64,000 bases of DNA from CAVPHV01 sp963821095 (GTDB lineage Bacteria; Actinomycetota; Acidimicrobiia; Spongiisociales; UBA5794), in NCBI GenBank assembly GCA_963821095.1, contig CAWGCJ010000018.1:69306-133305 (forward strand), in the 5' to 3' direction. A program made the translations under genes and the position numbers. Shown piece by piece: positions 25,224 through 33,380 of the stretch; positions within the stretch are counted from its first letter, which is position 1, and each line of letters begins with the position of its first letter. Under the pieces are notes generated by a model. That model was not told the DNA's origin. It did not search any database and saw nothing but the letters and a program-made list of their open reading frames with translations.

Positions 25224-26297
25224 CTATGCAAAAACGACGCATGATGGCTGCGCCACCTCGGCGCGTGCTGTCGGCCTGCCGATGTCCGATCCGCCTGCCA
25301 GCAACGGCAGCACAACGACTTCGTTGCTATGGCGGTTTGCCGCCACGAGGTGGCGACCACCGGGCGCCAAGCCGAGGCCTCGAGGCCACTCGCCCCCACT
25401 CGAGCGGACCGCGGTCCGGTTCAGGCCGCGCTCCGGGTCGAATGCAAAGACGGCAACGCTGTCGTGACCGCGGTTAGACACGTAGACGTGCGTTCCGGAC
25501 GGAGACAGGTGGATGTCTGCAGCCGTGTTCTCAGCCACGTGCGTCGGAACCGTCGAGATCGTCTGCAGCTCAGAAAGGCTGCCAGCTTGCGCATCGTATC
25601 GATAGAGCGTGACGCTGCTGTCGAGCTCGTTGACGACCGTCAGGTGATTCCCATCAAGATGAAAGACCATATGGCGAGGCCCGGCCCCCGGAGAAGTCGC
25701 CACGTTGCGGTGGCGAACCAGGGATCCGTCGGCTGCGTCGAACCTATAGATGACGATCTGATCGATGCCCAGGTCGGCCACGAGCAGGAATCGGCTGTCT
25801 GCGGCAAAGAGTGACGAATGGGCATGCGGACCATCCTGGCGACCGGTCGTCGGTCCTGAACCGGAATGACGCGCCCAAGCAGTCATCTCGCCGATCCTGC
25901 CGTCGCCCTCGATCGGAAAGACCGCAACATCGCCGCTGCCGTAGTTGGAGACGGCCAGCCAGTGCCCGCCGGTATCGACGCGGACATGGCAGGGATAGTC
26001 GCCACCGGTCGAGCGATGGCTCAACGCTACGAGATCGAAGCGCCCCTCTTCACGTTTGATCCGAAAGGCGTGCACAGCTCCGTGCGCTCCGTCGCTGCTG
26101 AGGCCGGTCTCGCTCACCGCAAACAGAATCTTTCGTGCCGGATGCACCGCAAGGAACGATGGGTTCCGAATCCCTGTGACGGCCGAATCCAGCCGCAGCC
26201 CCGCTGCCGAGTCGCCAACGGCGAAGGCTGAGACGCCGGGCTCATCTGCAGGTGCGTAGCTTCCCACAAGCATTCTCTGTTCGGCGCGGGAGATCAT
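25224..26297 (-). CDS. Lactonase-family beta-propeller (6-phosphogluconolactonase/YkgB type)
   Basis: The 357-residue protein has the repeated beta-propeller pattern of the lactonase family: NPSFLAVHPARKILFAVSE, GPHAHSSLF, GPRHMVFHLDGNHLTVVNE and GTHVYVSNRGHDSVAVF, with the His/Asn/Glu residues used in metal binding. Members open sugar or phosphosugar lactones. The neighbouring extended SDR could supply such a lactone by oxidising an aldose or uronate, and the ManD-like dehydratase could use the acid formed. No signal peptide is visible, so action is in the cytoplasm. Confidence 0.85.
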   Translation of the reverse strand: MISRAEQRMLVGSYAPADEPGVSAFAVGDSAAGLRLDSAVTGIRNPSFLAVHPARKILFAVSETGLSSDGAHGAVHAFRIKREEGRFDLVALSHRSTGGDYPCHVRVDTGGHWLAVSNYGSGDVAVFPIEGDGRIGEMTAWARHSGSGPTTGRQDGPHAHSSLFAADSRFLLVADLGIDQIVIYRFDAADGSLVRHRNVATSPGAGPRHMVFHLDGNHLTVVNELDSSVTLYRYDAQAGSLSELQTISTVPTHVAENTAADIHLSPSGTHVYVSNRGHDSVAVFAFDPERGLNRTAVRSSGGEWPRGLGLAPGGRHLVAANRHSNEVVVLPLLAGGSDIGRPTARAEVAQPSCVVFA

Positions 26298-26376
26298 GGC
26301 CTACGTCCGACGACGGCCCGTGAAGCCGAGTTCGGCCGGCGACTCCGATTGGCCACGCTCAGGAGCGGAGCCGCGA

Positions 26377-27204
26377 TCAGTCCGCATCGTGCCTCCATCC
26401 CAGGATCTCGTCTGCCTTCCGACAGTCGAAGAAGCCCCGCGTGCCGCTGAGGTCTCCCCGGACGGGCACCGCGGGGTAGTACTTGGCCTTGAGGTCGAGT
26501 GACGGTGTATCGACCATGGTCTCGGGGGCCACGATGTAGAACGTCTCGTGACCCACAAAATCGGCCGTCACGCCCAACAGAAACGCACGGGCCGCCGCTT
26601 CTCTGATGGTGTAGCCCCACAGGTGCCGTTCTGCGATCTTCTGCGGCGAATCGACCCAGTGAGCGGTATCGGCTCGGTCGGCAACGACACCATGCAATCT
26701 CAGGCTCGCGATGGTCACGTTGTCATGACGACGAGCGATCGCATCCGCTTGCTGTTCGCAGATCCACTTGGACAAGCTGTAGGGATCCTCAACGTAGGCC
26801 GGATGATGTTCGTCCAAGGGGAAGTAGTCGTAGCGCGGCGGCCACCTGCTGAACCGGCCGCCGATCGCATTGACGCTCGACGCTTGGCACACTCGTCGAA
26901 CGTCCGCTTCTGCGGCTGCCCGGAGGGCGTCGTAGCTCGCGACGACGTTGTTGCCGTGGACCACGTGATCGGGGGCGCGGCCGGGGCCGCTGATTGCGGC
27001 GAGGTGGATCAAAGCGTCACACCCTGCAATGGCCTGCGTGAGCGCCGCGTAGTCCCTCACGTCGATCTCGAGCGTGCTCGCGGCTCGGGTTGCCGATTGG
27101 TTTTGGCTGTGGTCGATTGAGACGACCGTGTGCCCTTCGGCCGTGGCGAGTTCGATGACGGCCCGGCCGACCCGGCCATTGCCACCCGTCACTGCGATCT
27201 TCAT
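26377..27204 (-). CDS. Extended SDR: NAD-dependent epimerase/dehydratase or sugar dehydrogenase
   Basis: Beginning at 27204 (MKIAVTGGNGRVGRAVIEL), downstream of a GAGGGG, the protein has 275 residues. The Rossmann motif TGGNGRVG is followed by the conserved DYAALTQAIAGCDALIHLAA and the catalytic YxxxK as YSLSK. Relatives in sugar clusters include uronate and aldose dehydrogenases and nucleotide-sugar epimerases. The adjacent lactonase makes a lactone-forming dehydrogenase the better guess. It is divergent from the PfkB kinase at 27411. Confidence 0.75.
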   Translation of the reverse strand: MKIAVTGGNGRVGRAVIELATAEGHTVVSIDHSQNQSATRAASTLEIDVRDYAALTQAIAGCDALIHLAAISGPGRAPDHVVHGNNVVASYDALRAAAEADVRRVCQASSVNAIGGRFSRWPPRYDYFPLDEHHPAYVEDPYSLSKWICEQQADAIARRHDNVTIASLRLHGVVADRADTAHWVDSPQKIAERHLWGYTIREAAARAFLLGVTADFVGHETFYIVAPETMVDTPSLDLKAKYYPAVPVRGDLSGTRGFFDCRKADEILGWRHDAD

Positions 27205-27410
27205 CGGCCGTTGCCCCTCTCGTTGCTGCCTACGCGATGGTGAACGAGTGACGCTACCCGGCTCCGAGGTCCGCTTCGGCAAGTCCGCGCACCCTACTGC
27301 CATCCGCCGGGCTGCGACCACCTCAGGGAACGAGCCGACCCGGTGTGGTGCGTTTGCACAACCGTGCCGGCCGACGCAGCATGTCGTTCGCGACGAATGG
27401 AGCTTGCGAA

Positions 27411-28382
27411 GTGAAGGTAGGCAGTGAGGTCGGTGCGCCCGGGGTCGAGCAGTTCGATATGGTGTGCATCGGGGAGACGATGGTCGCCTTCGTCGCGGGT
27501 TCCGATCGGCGGCGGTATCTCGCCGTGCCGGCCGGCGCCGAATCGAACGTGGCGGTTGGGATGGCGCAGCTCGGGTGCCGGACACGCTGGGTGTCGCGGC
27601 TTGGAGACGACCCGCTCGGTGCGTTCATCGAAGACTCGATCGCGGCCGGCGGGGTCGACGTGGCCGTGGTTCGAGATCGCGGTAGGCCAACCGGCGTGTT
27701 GACGAAGCACGTGACCGACTCTCGAACCCGCGTGCAGTACTACCGGAGTGAGAGTGCGGCACGATCACTCTCGGTCGATGACTTGATACGAGCCGGCCGA
27801 ACTCGATGGATGCACGTGACCGGTATCACGCCCGCGCTCTCAACCTCGGCTGCGGACCTGGTCGACGCGGTGATCGACCGCGGTACCGGTCACTCAGGCC
27901 GAGTGTCGTTCGATGTCAATCATCGTCCTGCCCTGTGGTTTGACACCAGGGCCGCTTCCCGTTCCCTCTTGGCGCATTGCCGTGGCGCCGACGTCGTGTT
28001 CATCGGCGACGACGAGGCGGAGGCGTTGCTCGGCACCTCAGACGCCGCCGCGCTGGCCGCGTTGATCCTGGCGCGAGAGGACCAGGAACTCGTGTTGAAG
28101 CGAGGCGCCACCGGCGCTTCGGTCGTCACCCGCGGTGGTGAAGTGTTCGAGTCGGCGTTACCGGCTGAGGTCGTCGACCCAACCGGTGCCGGGGATGCCT
28201 TCGCCGCCGGCTACCTGGCGGCGTCCTGTTTTGGGTGGTCCGCACAGGCTCGGCTTCGGCTTGGTCATCTCCTGGGTTCCCGTGTCGTCGGCGTGCTCGA
28301 GGACGTGTCCCCACCATTCTCGCCTGCCGAACTCGAGGCACTGTCGCCTGACGCGCTTGCGGCGCGATGGGCCCTTCTCTGA
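27411..28382 (+). CDS. PfkB-family carbohydrate kinase (2-keto-3-deoxygluconate kinase-like)
   Basis: The GTG at 27411 is chosen because GGAG sits 8 bases upstream; ATG 27381 is an alternative. The roughly 323-residue protein opens with the PfkB motif MVCIGETMVAF, has PAGAESNVAVGMAQLG and YYRSESAARSL, and ends with the catalytic signature DPTGAGDAFAAGYLA (Asp base). YYR and the overall pattern resemble KDG kinases, which phosphorylate the product of ManD-type dehydratases. It is divergent from the SDR gene. Confidence 0.85.
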   Translation: MKVGSEVGAPGVEQFDMVCIGETMVAFVAGSDRRRYLAVPAGAESNVAVGMAQLGCRTRWVSRLGDDPLGAFIEDSIAAGGVDVAVVRDRGRPTGVLTKHVTDSRTRVQYYRSESAARSLSVDDLIRAGRTRWMHVTGITPALSTSAADLVDAVIDRGTGHSGRVSFDVNHRPALWFDTRAASRSLLAHCRGADVVFIGDDEAEALLGTSDAAALAALILAREDQELVLKRGATGASVVTRGGEVFESALPAEVVDPTGAGDAFAAGYLAASCFGWSAQARLRLGHLLGSRVVGVLEDVSPPFSPAELEALSPDALAARWALL

Positions 28383-28535
28383 TCGGTGCCGGCAAAGGGG
28401 AAATCTGCGGCTCGATGATGGCAATGCAGCCGACCGGACTCACGTTCCACTAGATCTCGCGTCGAGAAGCCCGGTGCCCGAACTCCATCCCACCTCGGCA
28501 CCTGAGTACCGTACGCGAGAACCGAGGAAGGTGAC

Positions 28536-29435
28536 ATGCACGATGTCTACGCATACGGGATGATCGCTCCAAGCACGGTGCTCGAATTGGACGATGACTA
28601 CCCGCCCCCGGCCGGATACGCCGAACTCGCCGCGGTACACACCTCGATCGGTGGAGAGGCGGCGGCGAGTGCCTACGTGATGGCACGGCTTGGTATCCGC
28701 ACCAAACTACGCGGCAACCGGCTGGGCACGGATCAGCAGTCTGCGCGCACTATCGAGATCCTGTCGTCGGCCGGGGTGGACTGCAGCTCGATTCCGTTGA
28801 CGGGAGACCGCCCTTCGATCACTGAGGTCGTCATCGCCGCCGGCGCGGCGCGGACCGTGCTTGGTACCTATCGGAAACTCGCGTCCAATCGAGCCTGGGA
28901 TGAACCCTCAGAACGGGACGTTCGATCCAGTCGCATCGTGTGCGTCGACCCGTTTTTCCTCAACGACTCGGTTCAGGTCGTGCGCTGGTGCAGAGATTCG
29001 GGGATCCCCTACGTCACCATCGACACCGCTCCCGACTCCGAGATCGCGCGCCACGCCGGGGTGTTGATCGTCTCCGAGGAGTTCGCCACGCCGGCCTTCG
29101 GGACGGCACCGTTGGACGTACTCACTGCCTTCACCGAGGAGTGTCGAGGTCTAGTGATCCTGACGCGAGGTGGCGAAAGCTTGCTCTATGGGCGCGGAGC
29201 TGAGGAGCCGCAGGAATACCCAGCCTTTGCGGTGACCGTGCGCGACACCACTGGGGCGGGGGACAGCTTCCGGGCCGGAATCATCTACGGGATGCTTCAG
29301 GGGCTCGACACCCAACCTTTGATCAGGACGGCGTGCGCAGTGGCGGCGCTCGTGTGCGAACGAACGCCGGGTGTCCTGAACAGCCCCACGGAGAGCGAAC
29401 TGGACACCTTCCTGGCTCGTCATCTCTGTGCGTGA
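28536..29435 (+). CDS. PfkB-family sugar kinase, second copy
   Basis: The 299-residue protein follows AGGAAGG at the right distance. It has the PfkB pattern: a Gly-rich N-terminal region (TSIGGEAAASAYVMARLG), LTRGGESLLY, and the catalytic motif DTTGAGDSFRAGIIYG. It is only weakly similar to its neighbour, so it probably has another sugar substrate. The two kinases are in line, 153 bases apart, and may share a transcript. Confidence 0.85.
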   Translation: MHDVYAYGMIAPSTVLELDDDYPPPAGYAELAAVHTSIGGEAAASAYVMARLGIRTKLRGNRLGTDQQSARTIEILSSAGVDCSSIPLTGDRPSITEVVIAAGAARTVLGTYRKLASNRAWDEPSERDVRSSRIVCVDPFFLNDSVQVVRWCRDSGIPYVTIDTAPDSEIARHAGVLIVSEEFATPAFGTAPLDVLTAFTEECRGLVILTRGGESLLYGRGAEEPQEYPAFAVTVRDTTGAGDSFRAGIIYGMLQGLDTQPLIRTACAVAALVCERTPGVLNSPTESELDTFLARHLCA

Positions 29436-29470
29436 GCGCCGGTTCTCGTTCGGTTGAGGGCAGCAGAAGG

Positions 29471-29758
29471 TCAGGGCGCGGTCTTGGCCAGCATTTGGCG
29501 TGCGTAGTAGGTGGGCCACGGTTCGTCTGATCCATCGGCGTCCTGCTGCTCCTGCGCCCTGCAAAGGAGATAGACGATCTCGCTCCTCGTGATGGCGCGT
29601 CCGAGCCGGCTGCCGAGCAACGCCTGGAGGTGGCCGGAATACCACATCGCCCATTCTGGGTCGGTGCCGTCCGTTGCCTCGTAGGCGGCATGGTGAGCCT
29701 CGCCGGTTTGCTTCAGGAGGACTGCGAGCTGATCCACGGAGATGTGCGTGTCGGACAT
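29471..29758 (-). CDS. Small conserved-looking protein of unknown function
   Basis: The ATG at 29758 (MSDTHISVDQLAVLLKQ) gives 95 residues, acidic and helical, with the striking run HHAAYEATDGTDPEWAMWY near residue 22. I do not recognise a named domain. Codon use matches the neighbours. It may be soluble and cytoplasmic. Confidence 0.6.
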   Translation of the reverse strand: MSDTHISVDQLAVLLKQTGEAHHAAYEATDGTDPEWAMWYSGHLQALLGSRLGRAITRSEIVYLLCRAQEQQDADGSDEPWPTYYARQMLAKTAP

Positions 29759-29819
29759 GACTTCGATCGTACCGGCGGCGAGATCTCTATCCATTGGCGC
29801 CGACCATCGGTCGCCTCTG

Positions 29820-30491
29820 TCAGCCGGTCGCGAGCATCTTCTCCAAGCCGTCGAGTATCAAATCGATACCGAAGTGGAACTCGTCTTCGAAGCTGTACTC
29901 CGTTTGGAGGGCGTAGCCGGTGGCCATCGCGGCGAGGTTCGGGAAATCGCCACCGGCCTGTTCAACGACCGCGTCGGCCACTTCCTGGGTTTCCTCCGGC
30001 GTGCTGAATGGCAGGCTGATCTCCTGGAGGACGTACCCGTAGATGTAGGCGTCGAGCAGCGAGAACGCGTGGCCGGCCATCTCGATGGTGAAGCCTCCGC
30101 TGAGGAGGCAACCGATCACGGTATCGAGATGGCGGAGCGTGGCCGGGCCGGGGGCGGTGCGTGAGTCCATCAGGCCGAGCGCCCACGGGTGGCGGAGCAG
30201 CACTGCACGCGCTGAGTCGGCGCGGCGTCGCATGGCCGTCTTCCATCCGGCGCTGGCGTCAGGCAGGTCGATCTCGCCGAACACGGCATCGACCATGCCG
30301 TCGAGGAGCTCATCCTTGTTGGCGACGTGGTGATAGAGCGCCATGGGCTTACGATCCAATTCCCCGGCCAGGTTTCGCATGGTGAGCGCGCCGATCCCGC
30401 GCTCGTCGGCGAGGGCGACGGCGCCCAGGAGCACCCGGTCCCGGGTCAGTGGATCCCGCGCCCCTGGGGTCGGTTCGGTTGTGGTCGCCAT
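29820..30491 (-). CDS. TetR-family transcriptional regulator
   Basis: The start at 30491 (MATTTEPTPGARDPLTRDRV) gives 223 residues. The helix-turn-helix is seen in IGALTMRNLAGELDRKPMAL and YHHVANKDELLDGMVDAVF, followed by the TetR C-terminal ligand domain (TAPGPATLRHLDTVIGCLLSGG). It is divergent from the DUF4386 gene. Two inverted operator-like sites lie between them, so it probably represses both itself and that membrane protein. Confidence 0.9.
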   Translation of the reverse strand: MATTTEPTPGARDPLTRDRVLLGAVALADERGIGALTMRNLAGELDRKPMALYHHVANKDELLDGMVDAVFGEIDLPDASAGWKTAMRRRADSARAVLLRHPWALGLMDSRTAPGPATLRHLDTVIGCLLSGGFTIEMAGHAFSLLDAYIYGYVLQEISLPFSTPEETQEVADAVVEQAGGDFPNLAAMATGYALQTEYSFEDEFHFGIDLILDGLEKMLATG

Positions 30492-30531
30492 GTCGCTCCT
30501 ACTTCTCGCCAGAAGACTCGCGCTTGCCAAA

Positions 30532-30544
30532 CATACTAAGTACG
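30532..30544. promoter_or_regulatory. TetR-type operator, copy 1
   Basis: CATACTAAGTACG is, on the other strand, CGTACTTAGTATG. It differs by one base from the site at 30566-30578 and lies between the TetR and DUF4386 genes. The two together form a 13-bp inverted repeat (30534-30546 / 30564-30576). Confidence 0.7.
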
Positions 30545-30565
30545 GTTACATTCCTCGTCACCTAC

Positions 30566-30578
30566 CGTACTTAGTACG
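30566..30578. promoter_or_regulatory. TetR-type operator, copy 2
   Basis: CGTACTTAGTACG is a palindrome (CGTAC-TTA-GTACG) with an A/T-rich middle, the usual form of TetR-family sites. Its centre is 34 bp from copy 1, about three helix turns, so two dimers could sit on the same DNA face. Confidence 0.75.
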
Positions 30579-30623
30579 ATAGGGAACGACAAACCCACAA
30601 CGGATTGGGAGGGAGCGAGAGCC

Positions 30624-31424
30624 ATGACGAGCACACGACAGGACCTCACGAGGGGCAGAAGGCGCAAACCGGACACGAACCCGACGCCGGGTGACCCAGG
30701 CGCGACATCACAAGGGGAGGTCGGCCAAATGTCTCCCCGTCAAGCGGCGCGGCTTGCCGGTGTCGGGTATGTGATGCTCTTTCTGCTTGCCATCTTCGCC
30801 AACTTCTTCGTGCTCGAAGGTCTGATCGAAGCCGGCGATGCTGCGACAACGGCGGCGAATATCAGAGAATCCGAAGGACTGTTCCGCCTCAGCCTGGTCA
30901 GCTTCATGGTGGTCTTCATCGTGGACGTCGTGCTGGCATGGGCCCTCTACATCTTCTTCAGGAACGTCAGCAGGGATCTGTCGTTGCTGGCGGCATGGTT
31001 CCGGCTCGTCTACACGGTCTTTCTTGGCATAGCGCTCATCTTCTTCTTCCAGGCTCTGCAACTCCTCAGCGGCGCCGACTATCTGACTGCTTTCGATACG
31101 GGTCAGGTCAACGCCCAAGCGCTCGGTGCCCTCGAGGCGTTCAACTACACGTGGCTGATCGGATTGGCGGCCTTCGGCATCCATCTGCTGCTCCTCGGCT
31201 TCCTGATTCTCAAGTCCGGCTACACCTCCAGGCTCCTCGGCTACGTGTTGATGGTGGCCGGAGCCGCCTACGTGGTCGACACGGGTGCCTACGCGCTGGT
31301 GGCGAACTACGCCGACTACGAGAACCTGTTCCTCGTCATGGTGGCGGTGCCATCGGTGATCGGGGAGTTGTGGCTGGGGCTCTGGCTCCTGCTGCGAGCC
31401 GGCAGGCATCAGAAAGCCGCGTGA
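30624..31424 (+). CDS. DUF4386 integral membrane protein
   Basis: The protein of up to 266 residues has about six hydrophobic segments and the DUF4386 pattern: SPRQAARLAGVGYVMLFLL, an amphipathic ALYIFFRNVSRDLSLLAAWFR core, and ESEGLFRLSL. Two starts have good ribosome sites, 30624 and 30729 (MSPRQAARLAG, GGGGAGG 8 bases before). The latter matches where relatives begin. The function of the family is unknown. Divergence from a TetR gene with paired operators suggests induction by a small ligand. Confidence 0.8.
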   Translation: MTSTRQDLTRGRRRKPDTNPTPGDPGATSQGEVGQMSPRQAARLAGVGYVMLFLLAIFANFFVLEGLIEAGDAATTAANIRESEGLFRLSLVSFMVVFIVDVVLAWALYIFFRNVSRDLSLLAAWFRLVYTVFLGIALIFFFQALQLLSGADYLTAFDTGQVNAQALGALEAFNYTWLIGLAAFGIHLLLLGFLILKSGYTSRLLGYVLMVAGAAYVVDTGAYALVANYADYENLFLVMVAVPSVIGELWLGLWLLLRAGRHQKAA

Positions 31425-31534
31425 GCGGTGCACGCTCGGCCGCCGGCCCGACGGATTCCACACCGACAGAGGGGCCGGTTGATTCGTCTACCGTTGCGAC
31501 CACCGTCACGACAAACCGAGGTCAGGGGCAGAAC

Positions 31535-31762
31535 ATGGCACTCAACGCAAACCAAAGGGCAAAGCTCGAGGAGCACCTCGCCACCACGGCCAACGGGGCA
31601 TGTCAGCTCTGTGGGGCGACGGAATGGGAAATCGACGACCGATCCCTGTATGTGTCCGACAGCCCCACAGAAATGGGCATGTTCGCCATGCGGGTCGCTC
31701 CCGTCGCCTGCAAGAACTGCAGCCAGGTGGTGTTCTTCTCGGCCCATCTCCTCGGCATCTAA
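31535..31762 (+). CDS. Small zinc-ribbon protein
   Basis: The ATG at 31535 gives 75 residues with two CxxC pairs, CQLCG (Cys23, Cys26) and CKNC (Cys59, Cys62), a compact zinc-ribbon arrangement. The end QVVFFSAHLLGI is hydrophobic. It overlaps no other gene. Upstream GGGG is a weak ribosome site. No functional clue was found beyond metal binding. Confidence 0.65.
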   Translation: MALNANQRAKLEEHLATTANGACQLCGATEWEIDDRSLYVSDSPTEMGMFAMRVAPVACKNCSQVVFFSAHLLGI

Positions 31763-31775
31763 TTCAATCGAGAAG

Positions 31776-32195
31776 TCATTCGGCGCGCCAACCCAGAATC
31801 GCCGCCGGCGAAACGACGATTCCCGAACTGATCGACTCGGGATCGACGTATTGCGGGTACCGGTTCGCCAGGCGCGGTAGGTACTCGGCGACGGCTGCCG
31901 AGTTTGCTTCGGCTCCCGTCCCCGAGACCCGCACCCACCACAACTGAGACCAGTCGTCGTCGTAGTGCTCGACCAGCAGCGTGCATCGGGGATCGTGGCG
32001 GAGGTTCTCGAGCCGCTGCAGTCGAGTGGTGGCCTTCGCCTTGATCGTGTCGATCGGGATGAAGATCCGACGGTCTCCATCGATGGCGTACACAACCGGA
32101 ACCAGGTCGACACCGCGTAATTCTTGTCGAGTTCCCAGGACCCCATGGCGAGCCGTCTCGACCCGTGACCAGGCTTCGCTGTCGCTCATCCGCAT
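31776..32195 (-). CDS. PPOX-class flavin/F420-dependent pyridoxamine-phosphate-oxidase-like protein
   Basis: From MRMSDSEAW (32195; 32189 is an alternative) the protein has 139 residues. It has the split-barrel pattern of the PPOX family, ARHGVLGT at the start, VPVVYAIDGDRRIFIPID, LENLRHDPRCTLLVEHYDDDW and WWVRVSG. The spacing resembles the Rv0121-type F420-dependent subgroup. It would act as a cytoplasmic oxidoreductase; the substrate is unknown. Three bases before its stop lies the convergent zinc-ribbon gene region. Confidence 0.8.
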   Translation of the reverse strand: MRMSDSEAWSRVETARHGVLGTRQELRGVDLVPVVYAIDGDRRIFIPIDTIKAKATTRLQRLENLRHDPRCTLLVEHYDDDWSQLWWVRVSGTGAEANSAAVAEYLPRLANRYPQYVDPESISSGIVVSPAAILGWRAE

Positions 32196-32326
32196 GAGGC
32201 CGATACTGGCACTTGAGCGGGCCGAACGGACATGTTTTGGTCTTGTCCTCGCCGACGCTGGGTGGCATCCAGTCAACTATGACCGGTTTGCAGCGCATTT
32301 CTTCCAAGAAATGGCTCATTTGCCTT

Positions 32327-32363
32327 CTTAGATGATTCTTAGGTGCTGCTCAGAAATCCCTCA
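32327..32363 (+). promoter_or_regulatory. Direct-repeat box D upstream of the small Cys/His protein
   Basis: Tetramers CTTA (32327), CTTA (32338), CTCA (32349) and CTCA (32360) recur at exactly 11-bp steps. The spacing equals that bound by OmpR/PhoB-type regulators, and the same pattern is found at 32659, 41368 and 43392. It lies 24-60 bases before the ATG at 32387. Confidence 0.6.
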
Positions 32364-32386
32364 CCGCTCAACCGCACGATACGGGT

Positions 32387-32584
32387 ATGGCTGAATCAAC
32401 ACTCACCGGGCGCCGCCTCACCGGCAAGCGCCGCGCCCCGAAGGCCGTCGCAGGCCGTCGGGTGTGCTCAAGTCCGAAATGCGACACCGTGATTTCTCGC
32501 TACAACAAGAAGACCACCTGCTACACGCACAGCCCAGTGAAGTTCCCTCGGGTCCGCGGACGTGAGGTTCCGACACCAAGTTGA
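32387..32584 (+). CDS. Small basic Cys/His protein
   Basis: The 65-residue protein is Arg/Lys-rich at its N-terminus and contains RVCSSPKCDTVISRYNKKTT followed by CYTH, that is, three Cys and one His placed for zinc binding. Similar small CxxxxC...SRYN...CxxH proteins are, to my knowledge, common in actinobacteria and of unknown role. It has a repeat box just upstream and a hairpin downstream, so it forms its own unit. Confidence 0.65.
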   Translation: MAESTLTGRRLTGKRRAPKAVAGRRVCSSPKCDTVISRYNKKTTCYTHSPVKFPRVRGREVPTPS

Positions 32585-32611
32585 AGGCAGGTTCTCGAGC
32601 TTCCCGCTCCG

Positions 32612-32629
32612 GGCCGCCGCAAGGCGGCC
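32612..32629. terminator. Hairpin after the small Cys/His gene
   Basis: GGCCGCC-gcaa-GGCGGCC is a perfect 7-bp stem with a GNRA tetraloop, about 28 bases after the stop at 32584. No T-tract follows. Confidence 0.5.
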
Positions 32630-32658
32630 TCGGCGCGTTCGGGGCCAATCCCACCGTT

Positions 32659-32695
32659 CTCATCTCAATCTCAGGCAAGGCTCAGATGGACTTCA
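32659..32695 (+). promoter_or_regulatory. Direct-repeat box A upstream of the ABC-exporter/two-component operon
   Basis: CTCA at 32659, 32670 and 32681 and TTCA at 32692 recur at 11-bp steps, about 55 bases before the lipoprotein ATG. It shares TCTCA-N7-CTCAGA-N4-CTTCA with boxes B and C. Confidence 0.7.
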
Positions 32696-32750
32696 AGTCC
32701 GGCTGAGAACCTGTCCTCGACATTGACGTCCACAACCAAGAGGTCCATCC

Positions 32751-33380
32751 ATGAAACGCCTGCTGCCGCTGCTTGCAGTGATCGCTCTCGTCGCTGCCGC
32801 CTGTGGAGGTGCCGACGCCGATCCGGGGGTCGCTTCGCTCGAGGTTTCCGGGGGCGAGGTGCCGGCGATATCGGATGGTGCTGCGACTACCGAAGTCGAC
32901 CAGGAGACTGCCGTCCTCGAGTTCGCCGCCTGCATGCGCGACAACGGAGTCGACATGGAAGACCCGACCGTAGACGCAGACGGCAACATCCGGCTCAACT
33001 TCCGCGGCAACGCCGCACCCGGCGAAGAGGGCTTCGACCGCGAGGCGGTCCGCGCTGCCCAGGATGCCTGCGCCGAGTACCGCGAGGCCCTGAGTTTCGG
33101 ATTCGAGGATCGCGACAACGCTGAGTTCCAAGACCAGATTCTCGAATTTGCCGCCTGCATGCGCGACAACGGCTACGACATGGCCGACCCGGACTTCTCC
33201 AGCTTCGGCCCCGGCGGCGAAGGCGGATCCGGCGACGGACCCCGGGGCCCCTTTGGCGCCATCGACCCCGAAGACCCCGCCTTCCAGGCCGGCCTCGAAG
33301 CCTGCCAGGACATTCTCTCCGGCTTCGGACCCGATGGGGCCGGGCCCAGGTTTGGCGGTCCGGGCGGAGGCGAGGGATGA
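32751..33380 (+). CDS. Lipoprotein with duplicated FAACMRDNG motif
   Basis: The 209-residue protein has a signal peptide and the lipobox LVAAACGG. The mature part holds two copies of a segment with EFAACMRDNG(V/Y)DM (about residues 58 and 129), each followed by an acidic stretch and later a Cys (AAQDACAEYR, GLEACQDILS), which suggests two similar disulfide-linked units. The C-terminus is Gly/Pro-rich. It starts the operon with the exporter. Its stop overlaps the next start (ATGA), so it is probably an accessory or sensing protein of that system. I cannot name its family. Confidence 0.75.
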   Translation: MKRLLPLLAVIALVAAACGGADADPGVASLEVSGGEVPAISDGAATTEVDQETAVLEFAACMRDNGVDMEDPTVDADGNIRLNFRGNAAPGEEGFDREAVRAAQDACAEYREALSFGFEDRDNAEFQDQILEFAACMRDNGYDMADPDFSSFGPGGEGGSGDGPRGPFGAIDPEDPAFQAGLEACQDILSGFGPDGAGPRFGGPGGGEG

